A stretch of 64,000 nucleotides of DNA from Hermatobates lingyangjiaoensis (GCA_026182355.1 JAPFBL010000230.1:470001-534000), one strand, 5' to 3'; numbered from the stretch's first letter, positions 11,248 to 22,966 are shown. Made by a program: numbers and translations. The notes: generated by a model from the sequence alone, not told the origin.

Positions 11248-11715
11248 CTAGCTGTCAACCCTCTTTGAAGAGGCTATTGCCCTCGTGACGAAAGTATCAA
11301 GTTTGAAGAGACCGTTACTAATGTTTATAATATTAGATCTATTAAATTTAATTAGAGACGATTCAATAATATTTCTTAACAACATTGATTTTTCATAGGT
11401 AATAAATTTAGCTCCTGTCCAATCAATATGATGATTTTCATTTTTTATATGCAAGAATAAGGCACTACTGTTTTCCTGTCTACTTACGTTATATTGGTGT
11501 TGTTTTACACGTGTTTTTAATGATTTACCAGTTTGACCAATATAAATTTTATGGCAATTTTTGCACGGTATTTTATAAATACCAGCGGACTCCAATTCGC
11601 TTGGAGAGTTTTTTATTAACATATTACCCACGTTATTACGATTAGAAAACACTATATTAAAATCAAGTTGTTTGGCTAATCTTGGAAGAGGGTCCAATGA
11701 TTCGTGGTATGGCAA
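11248..11715 (-). CDS. PLE-A GIY-YIG endonuclease fragment
   Basis: A 155-codon open frame. GIY at residues 45-47, YIG at 58-60, catalytic Arg at 69 (KTRVKQH) and Glu at 118 (NIIESSL) make a complete GIY-YIG nuclease core. CKNC (51-54) sits between the two strands, as in Penelope-like proteins. In a full PLE this domain follows a reverse transcriptase and is thought to nick the target DNA. Here no RT lies upstream, and the frame sits inside a fold-back element, so it is a truncated but uninterrupted remnant. The ATG used is simply the first in frame. Confidence 0.8.
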   Translation of the reverse strand: MPYHESLDPLPRLAKQLDFNIVFSNRNNVGNMLIKNSPSELESAGIYKIPCKNCHKIYIGQTGKSLKTRVKQHQYNVSRQENSSALFLHIKNENHHIDWTGAKFITYEKSMLLRNIIESSLIKFNRSNIINISNGLFKLDTFVTRAIASSKRVDS

Positions 11716-11849
11716 AACTATAGAATTTGATAATAAAAGGGGCTCTTTTGAAGTATTAGAGAAAGTTTTTTTAGCTTTACTCTTTTTTTAGTTTTAGTTT
11801 TTACTCTTCTCAACTCCTCACCAGATGTTTTCTGCATCTAGTGTTCAGT

Positions 11850-11912
11850 TGGGTTTTTGACTCTGACGAAGACCGCTTGTTACGGTTGAAAGATCTTAGT
11901 CTTGTTTTCCCA
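11850..11912 (+). ncRNA. Hammerhead-like motif, PLE-A type (reference copy)
   Basis: Stem I: TGGG (11850-11853) with CCCA (11909-11912) and GACT (11859-11862) with AGTC (11898-11901), separated by an internal loop. Core CTGACGA is at 11863-11869 and an extra A at 11870. Stem II is GACCG/CGGTT with a 7-base loop. GAA is at 11888-11890, self-complementary AGATCT at 11891-11896, and the cleavage base T at 11897. Stem III can close only between two molecules. Confidence 0.65.
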
Positions 11913-11981
11913 TTTCTTATTGTGGTTTGATCATTGATTGTTGTTTCACGTGTTTATGTGAAATCTTTTTATATATATATA

Positions 11982-12172
11982 TCAATCATCAAACCACAAT
12001 TTGAAATGGTAAAACAAGACTATGATCTTTCAGCCGTAACAAGCGGTCTTCGTCCGAGTCAAAAACTCAACTTGGGTGTCTTGGCCCAAAGATCTTAGTC
12101 TTGCTTTACCATTTCAAATTGTGGTTTGATCATTGATTGTTATTTCACGAGTTTATGTGAAATCTTTTTTTA
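11982..12172. mobile_element. PLE-A fold-back element, short
   Basis: Inverted arms around 'caaaccacaatttgaaatgg' and its complement, with a short spacer near 12075. The left arm has the ribozyme text with changes (AGATCT is interrupted as 'atgatctttc'). The right arm lacks the CTGACGA half. The ends are TA-rich. Confidence 0.7.
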
Positions 12173-12199
12173 GATATATATAAACTAAATTCACAAAAG

Positions 12200-12470
12200 G
12201 TAAACACATAAAACAAATTACAATGAGGGTAGTTGATTGCTTTCCAGTCATAACACCAATAAATCAAATCAGGCCGACGATTTTTTGCGTGTTGCTCTTT
12301 CGTCACTCGCAGGTTTGCCACAAACAACTTGGGCGTGTCCAAGGTGGACCTCGTGGAGGCGGGCACCACGATGCTACGTCGCGCATTTGACCAATCAATG
12401 TACTCGAGCAATTCTCCCAGGTTTCGAATGTCAAAACGGTTACAGTTATGCTGGCCCCGGTACATAAGTG
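12200..12470 (-). repeat. Unidentified repeat family X, copy 1
   Basis: G+C-richer than its surroundings. The minus strand shows PASTRSTLDT and RPDLIYWCYDWKAIN in a 106-codon frame (12145-12465). The phrase 'caaggtggacctcg(t/c)ggag' recurs at 13570 and, as 'caaggtggaccacgcggag', at 14298. The three copies are diverged. I do not recognise a known protein; it may be a decayed transposon. Confidence 0.45.
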
Positions 12471-12589
12471 ACCCTTATTTTTCTTATTTAAGAAGAGCGA
12501 AGGTCTTCTTTTTCCTCCCTACATCGTGTATACTTTTTAAACTCCTTAAAAAGGATATAATTGATTGATATATATTGATTTACTATCGT

Positions 12590-13330
12590 AAACAGTACCG
12601 TACAGGACCGTAAATGCAACGTTTTTAATAGTCTATAATTTATTACAAGATTGTTAGTTTCTTTGACAGGTAGGACAAATTAATTATTTTCTCTCGCTGT
12701 ATTAAAAGAATTATTTCATCATAACACCAAGGTATTTGGTATGAGAAACTCAAGATGATTTAACGATAAATTAATCTAGAGGCTCAAGAGTTAATGAGTT
12801 TATAGTGTCAATGTTACACAGATAATGTTGAGCATTACCTTGACTTATGGGATGTGCATACAGGAGACATTAATGCACAGATCGATAACAAACATGGGCA
12901 AGTAGTTAAGTGTGACTTTGAGAGCGCTTGCATTACACTCGTGAATTATTCAACATGGTCATCGTCAAATAAACCCAAGAAGACCAAAGTCAAAATTATA
13001 TCAAATTTCCCGATACTTAAGAAAGAAGTAATTCATTTCTTGTACTTGATCGATGTCTTTCGAAATTTATTTTAAACATTCTCAGTTTTATTATATCTAC
13101 CAGACTAGCTTATTAAGTAAAAAATTCTATTTGTATTTGGAATTAAGTTCGCCAACATTTTTTTAAACAAAAATTAAAGTAATACTTCCACATTTCTGTT
13201 AGACTTTAAAAACCAATTCGAATTTGTACTTCATGCAAGATATTATAGAGCACCTATATTCTCATGCAGGGAAGTGAAAATGATTGCTTATCCGGAATTA
13301 TTTTTTCCGAAAAAAAATTTTTTTCTTTTA
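12590..13330. other. No gene recognised
   Basis: A frame at 12854-13075 (73 codons) has no recognisable motif. Otherwise A+T-rich. Confidence 0.4.
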
Positions 13331-13341
13331 GATTAATTACA

Positions 13342-13620
13342 CTACGCTTGATGAATAATATTTATCGCTAATATAAGCTGTTTAAAATTTTCATCTGTAT
13401 AACAACCCAGCCTGTTTTCATTTCTTCCCATAAACCATTCAGCCTTTCGGCCATTGTATGGAACAAAGCAGAGCAGGTCGATGTTTTTTACGTGGCGCCC
13501 TTTAGCCACGCCGTGATACTCAAACAATATTCGCAAATCAAATTTGCGATCTTGCATTACACGGCGCACCAAGGTGGACCTCGCGGAGGCGGGCGTCCAC
13601 GACAGACATCACACAAAACA
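13342..13620 (-). repeat. Unidentified repeat family X, copy 2
   Basis: The minus-strand frame (13342-13572) reads GVAKGRHVKNIDLLCFVPYN and RKAEWFMG, which can be laid beside RVTKEQHAKNRRPDLIYWCYDWKAIN of copy 1. This hints at shared coding ancestry. Confidence 0.4.
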
Positions 13621-14189
13621 AAAACAAACAAAATAGTCACAAAAACAAACAAAAATTTAAAAATAATACATAAAAACAGAGCCTTGAATCAAATGTCATT
13701 GCTTTCTATCATAAGACAAAAATACTGCCTATCTTATTTAGACTGCGCTAATCTAGGATGCGGAGCTATAACAACCCAGCCACTTCATTCACAGGCGGCA
13801 GCCCTAGTGTTTGTAAAAGATAAGAAATACAAATCAATTCTATTGCGATAAGGTCTTCACCTTCACGGTGAAAACCTCATTATTAAATATATATACGGTG
13901 TTGACATGACACTTTCAAAAATTTAACATTAATTACTTGTCAATTATTTCAATTTTGCAAAGCACCTTTTTTAATTTATTTCTTGTATATTTTAAGTTTT
14001 TCTTTACATATTTTCATTTAATACGTTTAAAATTTTCTATGTTATCATCTAATATGTGCGTTCTTAAAATGCCATTGAAATGAATAACAAGACTATTTGA
14101 AAATAGCAATTATTTTAATGAACATTTTATGATTAGTGTTAAATAAAATTTGCATTATTATTTTAATCTTTATGGTCCTGTGTTGACCT

Positions 14190-14350
14190 TTATACGCACC
14201 CAGCCACATTTCAGGCCACATCGTTTTTAAATCAAGTCAGGCTGTCTTTCTACGATTTGCCCTTTAGCTGTCCCATGTTCCGCATGGCGACGCCCAAGGT
14301 GGACCACGCGGAGACGAGCAACTCGATACTATACGCGCAACAGTACTTTT
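14190..14350 (-). repeat. Unidentified repeat family X, copy 3
   Basis: Carries 'cgcccaaggtggacc' and flanking text related to copies 1 and 2, with no open frame. Confidence 0.4.
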
Positions 14351-14399
14351 ACATCACGAAAACGGTTACACTGGGTTCGAATGATATTTCGGAGCAAAA

Positions 14400-15090
14400 G
14401 GAAGATCCCATGTAACATAACTAGGTCTGACGTAGTCGGGCTTACCTCAATCTTACGACTAATTATACATTATACATGTAACATTTTTTTTTACATTAAA
14501 CTATAGGTAATGTCCTAGGATGTCCCTATGATGATTTAGTGCTATTAATACGTTTAATCTTTATGGTCCCAAAATAATAATAAAAATCACAGTATGAGTT
14601 TATTTTAGTAGATTTTATAGTTTCTTTTTGTTACTAGTTTTGCATTGTTTATACATAGAAAAGTTATTTACTTAGTTTGTTTGTTGGGGAATGTGTCGTC
14701 AAGATAAGAAATTACCTTAACAGTACAAATTAATTGTACTGTTAATTAATTGTAAGGTTCATAATTAATAATTAAATTAATGAAGAGTGGAGAAAAGAGG
14801 TATCATTCTAGCTAGGACTGGAGAAGTTTCCTGTAAAAGTTTGCTTCCTTCAAAATAGTTGCTACAACTTATTGATAACATGTATATGTGTATATATAAA
14901 GAGAAAAGGAGAAGTGATAGTGTGACATAAATAGACTAAGGAAAACAGAAGTGAATGTTTTTCTCGCACTTTCAACGAAATAGTAAGAAATCGTTGATGG
15001 CTGATGTCAAACTGATTATATATAAAATGGAAAGTCTTAAGTATTTAAATAATAAATATAATAAGTATCAGGCAAATTCATATAACATGC
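14400..15090. other. Probable intron or downstream DNA of the receptor gene
   Basis: A+T-rich with no supported frame. It lies 3' of the receptor exon on the minus strand, where the next exon (starting at DRYW) would be expected. I could not find that exon here or further downstream. Confidence 0.4.
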
Positions 15091-15153
15091 ATTTTTTATT
15101 CACGAAAATGTCGATTAAAATTTATAAAAATAAATTGAAAATGAAAGATGTAC

Positions 15154-15397
15154 CGGTCAAGAGCAATGGCGACTAGGTGTAGGATGGAAGCGGTGCAGCA
15201 GAGTACATCAGTGGACGTCCACATGTCGCAAAGCTGCGGTCCAAGAGTCCACTCTTTGGATACCTGGTAGACAGCGCTCAGGGGCATGACGAGACAGGCA
15301 ACCAGGAGGTCAGCGACGGCCAAGCTTAGTATCAAGTAGTTGGCGACGTTTTGGAGATGACGTTCTACTAGGATGGCGGCGATTACAAACACGTTAC
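15154..15397 (-). CDS. Serotonin (5-HT1-class) receptor, one internal exon
   Basis: This exon encodes part of a class A amine G-protein-coupled receptor in the plasma membrane. It spans the end of TM1 ([12 protein letters not shown]), the first inner loop ([10 protein letters not shown]), TM2 with Asp2.50 ([16 protein letters not shown]), the outer loop with the conserved Trp (EWTLGP), the disulphide Cys3.25 and TM3. TM3 holds the amine-binding Asp3.32 (TSTDVLCC) and ends at ALDR, within [12 protein letters not shown] and [19 protein letters not shown] are typical of arthropod 5-HT1 receptors; 5-HT7 differs here. The acceptor is ttacttgcag at 15407-15398, entering after base 1 of the Gly codon. 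The donor is CG|GTACAT, leaving after base 2 of the Arg codon. The exon is 244 nt with 80 full codons. Neighbouring exons are not seen, so the introns are probably long. The frame outside these limits is intronic. Confidence 0.9.
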
Positions 15398-15628
15398 CTG
15401 CAAGTAATGTTACTTGTAATAACTTAGTCATTAAGTGGTGACAATATATAATTTAAATAGTAACTATTTGTAGATAATTCACTATAACCCACTATGATAA
15501 AATACCTCTTAAACATTAAAAGAGTAATACATAAGCTAAGCAGCAATATATTAATAACATCTTGTGGTCAAATATCCTTATAACGTAAAGTCTATACATA
15601 AAACATATACGAGTATAACAAGATTTCA

Positions 15629-15835
15629 CATAAACGTGTGAAATAACAATCAATGATCAAACCACAATATGAAATGGGGGAAAAAATCTAAGATATTCAA
15701 CTACAATATTGGTTGTGGAATGAAAAACCCAACTTTCATTCAATAGTTGGATTATTGATTCTGACAAAGACCGCTTGTAGAGGTTGAAAGGTCTTAGTTT
15801 TTTTTTCTCATTTCATATTGTAGTTCAATCATGAA
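15629..15835. mobile_element. PLE-A fold-back element, diverged
   Basis: Inverted PLE-A arms ('agatttcacataaacgtgtg' left; 'gaccgcttgtagaggttgaaaggtcttag' right, abridged) around a spacer near 15720. The core reads CTGACAA and stem III AGGTCT, so the ribozyme is damaged. It lies in the presumed upstream intron of the receptor gene. Confidence 0.65.
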
Positions 15836-16560
15836 ATATGGAAATCAGGTGTTTGACAGTGTTTTACTAAGTATTTATTATCACTAATTTCATTTTTTCT
15901 CATTTTTTTATTATTAAATTTTATATACTTCAAGAAACAAAAACTGCAGTATACGAAAAAATTACGTCAACAAGCGTACGAAAATGGTTTATCCTCTCCT
16001 TTTTATGGAAAAAAAAGCTAAGATAACGCTTCGGCTATCTTCCACCTTATTGCCTTTTTTGGGTTATCTTGCAACCAGCTGATAACCCATGAATCATGAT
16101 TATGAACAGTGCCTTTCTCTTACTATGAACTTGCATGTGGTATTATTAAGCTCCTATGCTTTCTTTTGTATCATTGTTTGCAGCTTTTTGTGCTGATCTG
16201 TCTGAAGAATGTATGTGATGATAGTACTGAAGTAAAGGTGAAAACGATGATAGAAATTATAAGAATATACGATGGTAACATGTGGTTAGGTATTATTGGC
16301 CACAATATGTTAATGGAAAACCCCAAGTCATTTGGAGATCAGGCGTGGATAGCAAGGGAATTATTAATGGATTTGGTAAAGCTCATCATTCATATAAGAA
16401 GTATATAAAGGAGGACAGCCTCAAGATGAAATGTCTCCTGGTGTTCTCTTGCTCGTGCACTCTTCTGGGCCCGAGAATCATATCCTCGATGAGCTATCGA
16501 TCATTAAAGTCCTTTAAGTAATGGTCAATTAATTAACTAATTAATTATTTAAGGAGGTCA
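15836..16560. other. No gene recognised
   Basis: A 99-codon frame (16109-16408) overlaps a second frame and shows no domain. I do not treat either as a gene. Confidence 0.4.
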
Positions 16561-16599
16561 ATGACCCTTAATTAATAGTAATTTAATGATTAATTAGAA

Positions 16600-16790
16600 T
16601 GAAGTCACAGAATAAACAGATTCACATACATATGCAACCTTAAACTGTTCGATCGATTCTCATCAGAAAGGAGACGAGAAGGTGTAGTTAGTTCTTTTGT
16701 GACTGTAACCGTCCTTTCGCAGGATATGATTGGTATACTTCTCTTCATTCTCCTGATGATAGTAGATTTAAAGATTAGATATTTCAAGCG
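16600..16790. repeat. Possible decayed PLE-B terminal pair
   Basis: 'tctcatcagaaaggagacgag' (16660) and 'ctcctgatgatagtag' (16749) look like facing remnants of hammerhead-bearing ends, as in other PLE-B copies, but neither core can be completed. Confidence 0.3.
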
Positions 16791-16799
16791 TGTGTTTCA

Positions 16800-17495
16800 A
16801 ATTGAAATAATTAATACATTTAATCATAACTATACATAACATACGGACCATTATTTCCATTCAGAATTGTCATAAAGAAAGAACATTAATGAAACATCGA
16901 TGGAAGATTCAGTAATAAAATATTGACCAAATATTGGTTTAAGATTTCATTCAAACAGACGAAAAACAAAGTTTATAAAAAATGTGTATAAAACTTTTCT
17001 ATTCCTTCCAACTAGGACACCTTTAAAAAACTTATTCCTTCAAATTTGTTTGACCTAGAAGAAAGTCAACAAGCCTTTTTAATTTATTGACTTAACAGAG
17101 CTTTGTCAGAGAATGTCGTATTCAGTAGCTTTTTAAAGGACTTTTTTTTCTTCCATTTAAATTATTTTACTTTTGCTAAATGAGATCGAACAGTTAAACA
17201 AGAGGAACTATCAAGTACTGTAAAAACACTAAATTATCAAAGACTGATTAATCTGTATTGTGATAATTATTACTGCTCTTTTTATCAGTAACATTAAATA
17301 AAACATATAATTATTCGTTTGTAATATAGCCCTAATATATAGTTTTATAAGACATTATTTTAATAATCAGGTTGGGTAAAATCCATCTTCAGAATAAAAA
17401 ACTCAATAGTTTTTCTGGATTCACAAAGGATTCACGTATACAGTAGGATAATTTATTACCGGTAAGTTGAAAGTTACCAAGTTAAAAGAGTGACA
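16800..17495. other. No feature seen
   Basis: A+T-rich DNA with no supported frame. Confidence 0.45.
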
Positions 17496-17499
17496 ACGT

Positions 17500-17802
17500 A
17501 TTTGGCTCTGGACGGGTGGACTCGAAGTTCAATAACACTCTGGTTCTCGATTTATTCACGTGGAAGGTGAATATATTTGAGTACATCGCCCTTCTGAGAG
17601 GACGTTAAGCAGTCGTCTATTCCGAGCCTGTACGATGAAAGGAACTTGTTAAAGATTTCTACCCTAAATACACTTGTCTTAAGCAGAATTTAAGACTCCC
17701 AATGTAGAATCAATCTACATTTGTGCTATCACAAAGCGTCAATGGTTTGCCTATGTGTGTCTCCTTGTGGGACTGCCTCTGCAACCTAACCTGACCTAAT
17801 TT
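17500..17802 (+). mobile_element. tRNA-derived SINE, copy 1
   Basis: Aligns with the full copy at 46262-46590: 'gatttattcacgtgg', 'gagaggacgttaag', 'cgagcctgtacgatg', 'agactcccaatgtagaatc' and the tail 'aacctaacctgacctaa'. The promoter boxes at the 5' end are decayed. Confidence 0.75.
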
Positions 17803-20800
17803 AAAGGAAATAGCTCAAATGAGAAAACTGGGATAAATACGGAGTTTGTATCTCTTATTGGCAATGGAATAACCCATGAACGGTTCCAATGACTTCAGTT
17901 TCATATTTCTGGTATTCACATTGTTAGTAAGCCACTGGAATAAAAGTTACTAACCCCTAATTAGTAAGAGATGCTCGTCAAGTCTCGAAAGATCCCTACA
18001 ACTAACTGAAACATTAACTCCTTTACAACTCTTGACATAACTATAGTTGCAAAAATAGTTGTATTTTCTTAAAAAAGGAAGTTTAGAATCGATTGAAATA
18101 CCAAGATAAATAGTTTTGAACAAACCAATGAAATCATGTTACAGGAGACTCTTCTTTTCTACGTCTAAGATACTCTTCTTGATAAATCAAGCAACGAAAT
18201 TAACAATTTTCAATTGAGCAAAAAAAATTAGCAGAAACAGCTAATCAGATAAAGAGATTTTATACATATACAAGAGATTTATCAGTTTATACATACTGTT
18301 GATATTGACGAGATGACATTGGAAAGTAAGTTTAGAAAGTTAAAGAATCCAAGTTGCCAGGCTTGAATGAGGTCTCTTCATGCAAAAGTCAACACATATG
18401 CTTTTATAGGAAAAGCTTTAAGTATGTATAAATAGCTGATAAATATTCGTGTAACTTCACTGTCAAGAATTCACACTGAAAAGCTTTTATGGTGTTCATC
18501 AGCATAAAAGTAAACAAGGATTTCTTTCTACATGAGAGAACTTTGTAAGATTCAAATGTAGGTTTCAGTTGTAATTAGCAACTGGAGACAGTGAATATTC
18601 ACCGGTGGTTGGTTAGTCAACAAAACATTTTCTGTGTCAATTCAACTTCTTTAGCCTCTCTTTTGTAAATAGCTGTAAAAGCTGCTAGTATCAACCAAAG
18701 ACAATTTCAGTAGAGAAATATTCAGTTAAATATTTACTTTATTTTTTTCCGTTTTTTTTTTTAAATTAAGTCAAAAGTTAATAAAATATTGCCAAATAAT
18801 TCATTAATTAATTTGTTAATTATTTAATCGAGATTTTACTGTAAATACGTGAAATAAAAATCAGCATTTAACTACAGTATGGAATTCAAAACTTTTACTG
18901 AGAATTTCCATGTGAAACATTGAACTTCATCAGTTTGAGTGTGACTCAGAAAAAGACATGCTATTTCGATTGAATGGCCTTAATTTTACTCATGAATTTG
19001 TCTTTGTAAATTTTTCTTTTAACTTCAAACAAGTATTATTGTAACTTGTAATAAACTGAAAACTGTATAGTGATACTAAATACTGTTACCTAAATGTAGA
19101 TTATTATAATGATTGTACAAACAAAACCTCGGTAGTACATTGCATTGTTCTAGAAAGAAAATAAAAGTTTTTGTACTAAATATAAGCGTGCATACTGCTG
19201 TTAGAATTCAGGGTTGCAAAAAAATGAAACTATTTTCATAATATTGGACTGGTATATGAAAGATTTTGCACATCATGCAACAGTAAAATGCTCAGAATGA
19301 CAAATCAATTCTATATACCAAGAGAGAACAACCAGTTTTATAAACTATAAATTTTCAAAATAATAATTTTTAATAGTATACAATGGTATGCGGAAGATAT
19401 ATTGTTTCTCTAGAAATATGAGTATATCATAATTCAACAACAGAGAGTATATCATTATATAACAGAGTTCAGTGCTTCATTCTGTCAGTTAGTGTTATCG
19501 ATTATTGCACGTTTTTCAAAAGTAATATTGTTCTTCTGAAGTTTAATATTATTTTTAATTTAATAAAAATTGAATCAAAAATTAATAATGTAATATTAAA
19601 TAATATTTTTATTACATGAATTTAGAGAAAAAGAGGGAATCACATAGACTCAAATTCTATGAGTTAAGAGATAAAAGAATATTATCAGTGATGAAAATTC
19701 TATTTTTTTGAAATAGCTGTGTGGAAAAGGAATGTTGACGTGATGAAAAGACCCAATTTTGTTTATGTTTGTTCCCATACGCAATACCCCATTTTGGAAT
19801 TTTTCAAGACACACTCAAATATGGTAGATGTTGTTTGACTACCCTATCCTGAGAGAAAATGTATTTATGGATGACTTTTTTTAAAAAAACAAAAAAGTTG
19901 TTTTTGAAAAAAATTTGATCAGACTAAAGTGTTCCATTCCAATTCTCTCATGTTCCGTTTCTGATTTGTGCCCAATTTTTGTTCATCCAATAATAACAAG
20001 TTCCTAAAAATTGGATCTCTTCAAGTCAGTTTCACCTTTCTATCCTGGTGTCTATCTGTTCCTTTAAAATTTTCAGGAAAGTATCTGCCAATTTATCTGC
20101 CAAAGCTGGATTATTAACAGTGATATTATACGAATTATTGTTTATCCGCAATGATTCTATCAGGAAAACAGATTTTTTCAGAAACTGAATGCACAAGATC
20201 CTAGATCCAATAAAAGTTTGAACTCGTAGCAACACCTATCGCATTTCTGACTACTTGTCTCCATCCTCTAAGAGTTACTTCCAGTGTTACTATTTAAAAC
20301 GAATCCCTTTCTGTTTCGTCATTTAATTTACATATCTCATCATTTTTCTGTACGAAAAACTTAAAACATAAAAGGTAATAAGGAGTTCCATACATTCAAC
20401 TTTATTTCAAGTAAACTCATTGTCAAAAATAAATAACTATCAATTAAACTAATAGCTTCATTTTAACATCGCTGTTAAATTATACCATATTTAAGTAGAA
20501 TGAAATTGGTATCATTGTTTTAAACAAAATCACCAACACTTGAAAGAAATATTTCATTAAAATGGCTGGGACAAAATAGTGCTATAAATCAGTTATGATG
20601 GGATTAAACCCTATTATAAATAAATTCAAAATATAATATTTTTAATAAAATAAAATTTAAATTTATTTTCAATTTAGAGTATTTTAAATTTATTTTTATT
20701 AAATTTATAAAATTTAAAAAAAATATTTTACGATAATTTCAACTAGGAGAAATTTTAGTAACAAATAAAATTAATGATGATAATATTAGATAAGCAAGAG

Positions 20801-20870
20801 CAGCTGAACACTTGGATTTGTAACATGCATTCAAAAGTATTATTAATAGGATCATTAAATGAAAGAATGT
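17803..20870. other. No gene recognised
   Basis: About 3 kb of A+T-rich sequence. The longest frame (20032-20235, minus) has no known motif. Possibly intron or intergenic DNA. Confidence 0.45.
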
Positions 20871-20988
20871 AATAAGGTATATATCACACCCCCAACCCCA
20901 CATACCCTAAGCAAGACGTCTTGCTAAGGGATCTGATGAACAGATTTTTCCACATCCTACGACGGAAAAAAAAATAAGGTATATATCA
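20871..20988 (+). mobile_element. Small A-tailed retro-insertion with 16-bp target duplication
   Basis: An exact 16-base repeat (aataaggtatatatca) stands at 20871-20886 and 20973-20988. Between them are 86 bp ending in eight A's. The body holds an almost perfect 26-bp palindrome (20905-20930, ccctaagcaagac and its near complement) and then 'tctgatgaacagat'. The tail and target repeat show LINE-type reverse transcription of a small RNA or a 5'-truncated SINE. I cannot name the source RNA. Confidence 0.75.
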
Positions 20989-22180
20989 TGATATACTATC
21001 AATCAGTGCCGGCAGAGTTTACGTAGTTAATTAAACGGCCAATTTATTTTAGTTACATTTCAAAGATTTTATAAAGTAATGTATAATAAAAGCAAATATT
21101 TTTAAATAATATTTTATATGGTTATTTTAAAAAACTAAATAAGCAATTGCATAGAGAACATTTTATTTGAAATGATACTGTAATCAAACAGTCTCAAATA
21201 TTAAATGTTTTAATTTGATAATTGATTATGAGTATTATTTTCGTTTTTAATTAACTTTTTCTAAGCAATAATTTTTTATATGGTAGACGATTTTAAAAAA
21301 AATTAACGTAATGAAATCCAACAAGTGAATACTGGCGCATCTTAGTTTTTCTACTTGTCTATGTTCAATTTTCTTTTAAAACTTTACACAAAATTATATA
21401 ATGTATGCCAATTCAAGTTGAGATATTGGTAATCTTAGGTACAAAATACTGAAGTTTCATCATTTCCCGCAAATACAATTTTTTTTCTATGGTTGTAGTT
21501 ACAGCCAAAACATGTTGCAGAAATAACTATTGTAAACACAGAAAAATCAGTGAAATTTTTTAATTGATTTGCAAAAACTCGGAAATATATCTGTACAAAA
21601 TTAATGCGTATCAAAGCAATTATATTTTTAATAGAATTATATATTTTCAATTTCATTTGGAAAAATTCAATTTAAAGTTCAATCTAAGTATATCTGTTTA
21701 ATATTTATTAAGCGGAAAGAAACATAATATTGAAAGAAGTAAATAAAATGTTTTCAAATCAATGGTATTCTATTAAATAAGCTCTTTCAGTACTTAATAT
21801 TTTTTTTTTTTTTGGTTTATTAAACCTGCTATGTAGTCAGACACATGTAATTTAAAGAGGAATGCAACTGTGATGAATTCTTTTGAACAGTGCTATCTGA
21901 TGATTGGTATTTTACATCATTGGCAATGCCTGTGAGTCGTAGAGACTAGTGTTTGGCATCTGGTTAGACAAAACTTCAACACTGGGTCTTAAAAAGAACT
22001 GGTAAGTAGTTCTGGAGACCTTGTTAGAGCAATGCTTTTCTTGTAGACATTATACTTTTCAATAGAATCAGACACTTCTCTCTGGAGTGTTATTTCTCCT
22101 TATATACCACTATAAGTGTTTATCTGCGACATCAAAATTGTAAAGCCTTCTGATGAGTAGTAGTAGGTAACTATACTGTG
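20989..22180. other. No gene recognised
   Basis: A+T-rich DNA. A short minus frame (21435-21656) lacks any motif. Confidence 0.45.
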
Positions 22181-22184
22181 GTTG

Positions 22185-22453
22185 CAGTAGCTGTACCACA
22201 AGGGAACACCTGTAGACCGAACATTAGGCCCTTGTGATACTAAAAGATGTTGATTGATTCTATATTGAGAGTCCTAAATTTTGCCTAACTCAGGTGTATT
22301 TAGAGTAGGGATCTTTAATGAGCACCCGACATAGTACAGGCTCGGGACCGACGGTTTAACGTCCTCCCGATTTATTCACCTCCCAGGTAAATATCGAACC
22401 CCAGACCTACCAGTTCAGAGGCGACTACGTAAACCACTTAGCCAACCCCCAGC
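22185..22453 (-). mobile_element. tRNA-derived SINE, copy 2
   Basis: Reverse-strand copy: the head near 22453 reads 'ggctaagtggtttacgtag' and carries a B-box-like 'ggggttcgat'. The body carries 'ggaggacgttaaaccgtcgg' and 'cccgagcctgtac' (minus sense). The CCTAA tail is missing. Confidence 0.75.
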
Positions 22454-22965
22454 TCTGATCAGTAACTGGATTAAATCAATACCTTCAGCCCAAGATGTTA
22501 GCAAAAACTGTAAGTTGTAATTTCTTAAACTAATCAAGCCCAAACTAGTCTACAACTCGACAGCTAAAAAGAGAAAACAAGCGATGTTTTTTTGACATTT
22601 TGGACTATGTACCACAGGGATAGTTCTTCTTCCTTCCATTAAGCAAAAGTTAATCTTTTGGTTATTTTGCGCTTACGACAGCCTCGAATTTTGTCTCCTG
22701 CTCGTGGTTCCTAGTCAAAAGAGAGCTAGTATTCTTGACCGTATTGACCTATGATGTTTGTCCGTATTATAGACCGTAAAGACGACTTTGATGTTCACTT
22801 CAATATCACAGTCAGCATGACGCTTGATACAACAACCGAATGAATAAATTTCCAATGTTGCTAAAACTGGGACTATACAAGTCAATGAATAGAGTTTGGA
22901 ATTTATAAAGGTTTATCATTTTTTGAATGCAACTCTTAGTAAATCTGACTATATAAAAAGTATAG
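22454..22965. other. No feature seen
   Basis: No frame or repeat recognised before the fold-back at 22967. Confidence 0.4.
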
Positions 22966-22966
22966 T

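Larger units (their letters stand above)
11000..11975 (-). mobile_element. PLE-A element with inverted terminal arms
   Basis: The arms 11000-11125 and 11810-11955 are inverted near-identical copies (shared 'cagaaaacatctggtgagg' plus the ribozyme text). Between them lies an intact GIY-YIG frame on the minus strand. Each arm carries a PLE-A hammerhead-like motif. (TA)n-like tracts abut both ends (10992-11000, 11970-11980). The RT domain is absent, so this is an internally deleted, fold-back PLE. Confidence 0.8.

Noticed and set aside
13855..13890. Hairpin 'ggtcttcaccttcacggtgaaaacc' as a terminator
   Set aside because: Bacterial-type terminators are not expected here, and no gene lies upstream.
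15096..15153. Residues [16 protein letters not shown] as the end of the receptor
   Set aside because: They follow the GT donor inside DRY and do not resemble the second inner loop; they are intron sequence.
15398..15431. [11 protein letters not shown] as the receptor N-terminus
   Set aside because: This stretch ends in a good splice acceptor (ttacttgcag) and lacks TM1 residues, so it is intron sequence.
16109..16521. Membrane-protein-like frame MPFSYYELACGIIKLLCFLL
   Set aside because: Two overlapping frames, no conserved motif, no splice evidence. T-rich DNA yields such hydrophobic stretches by chance.
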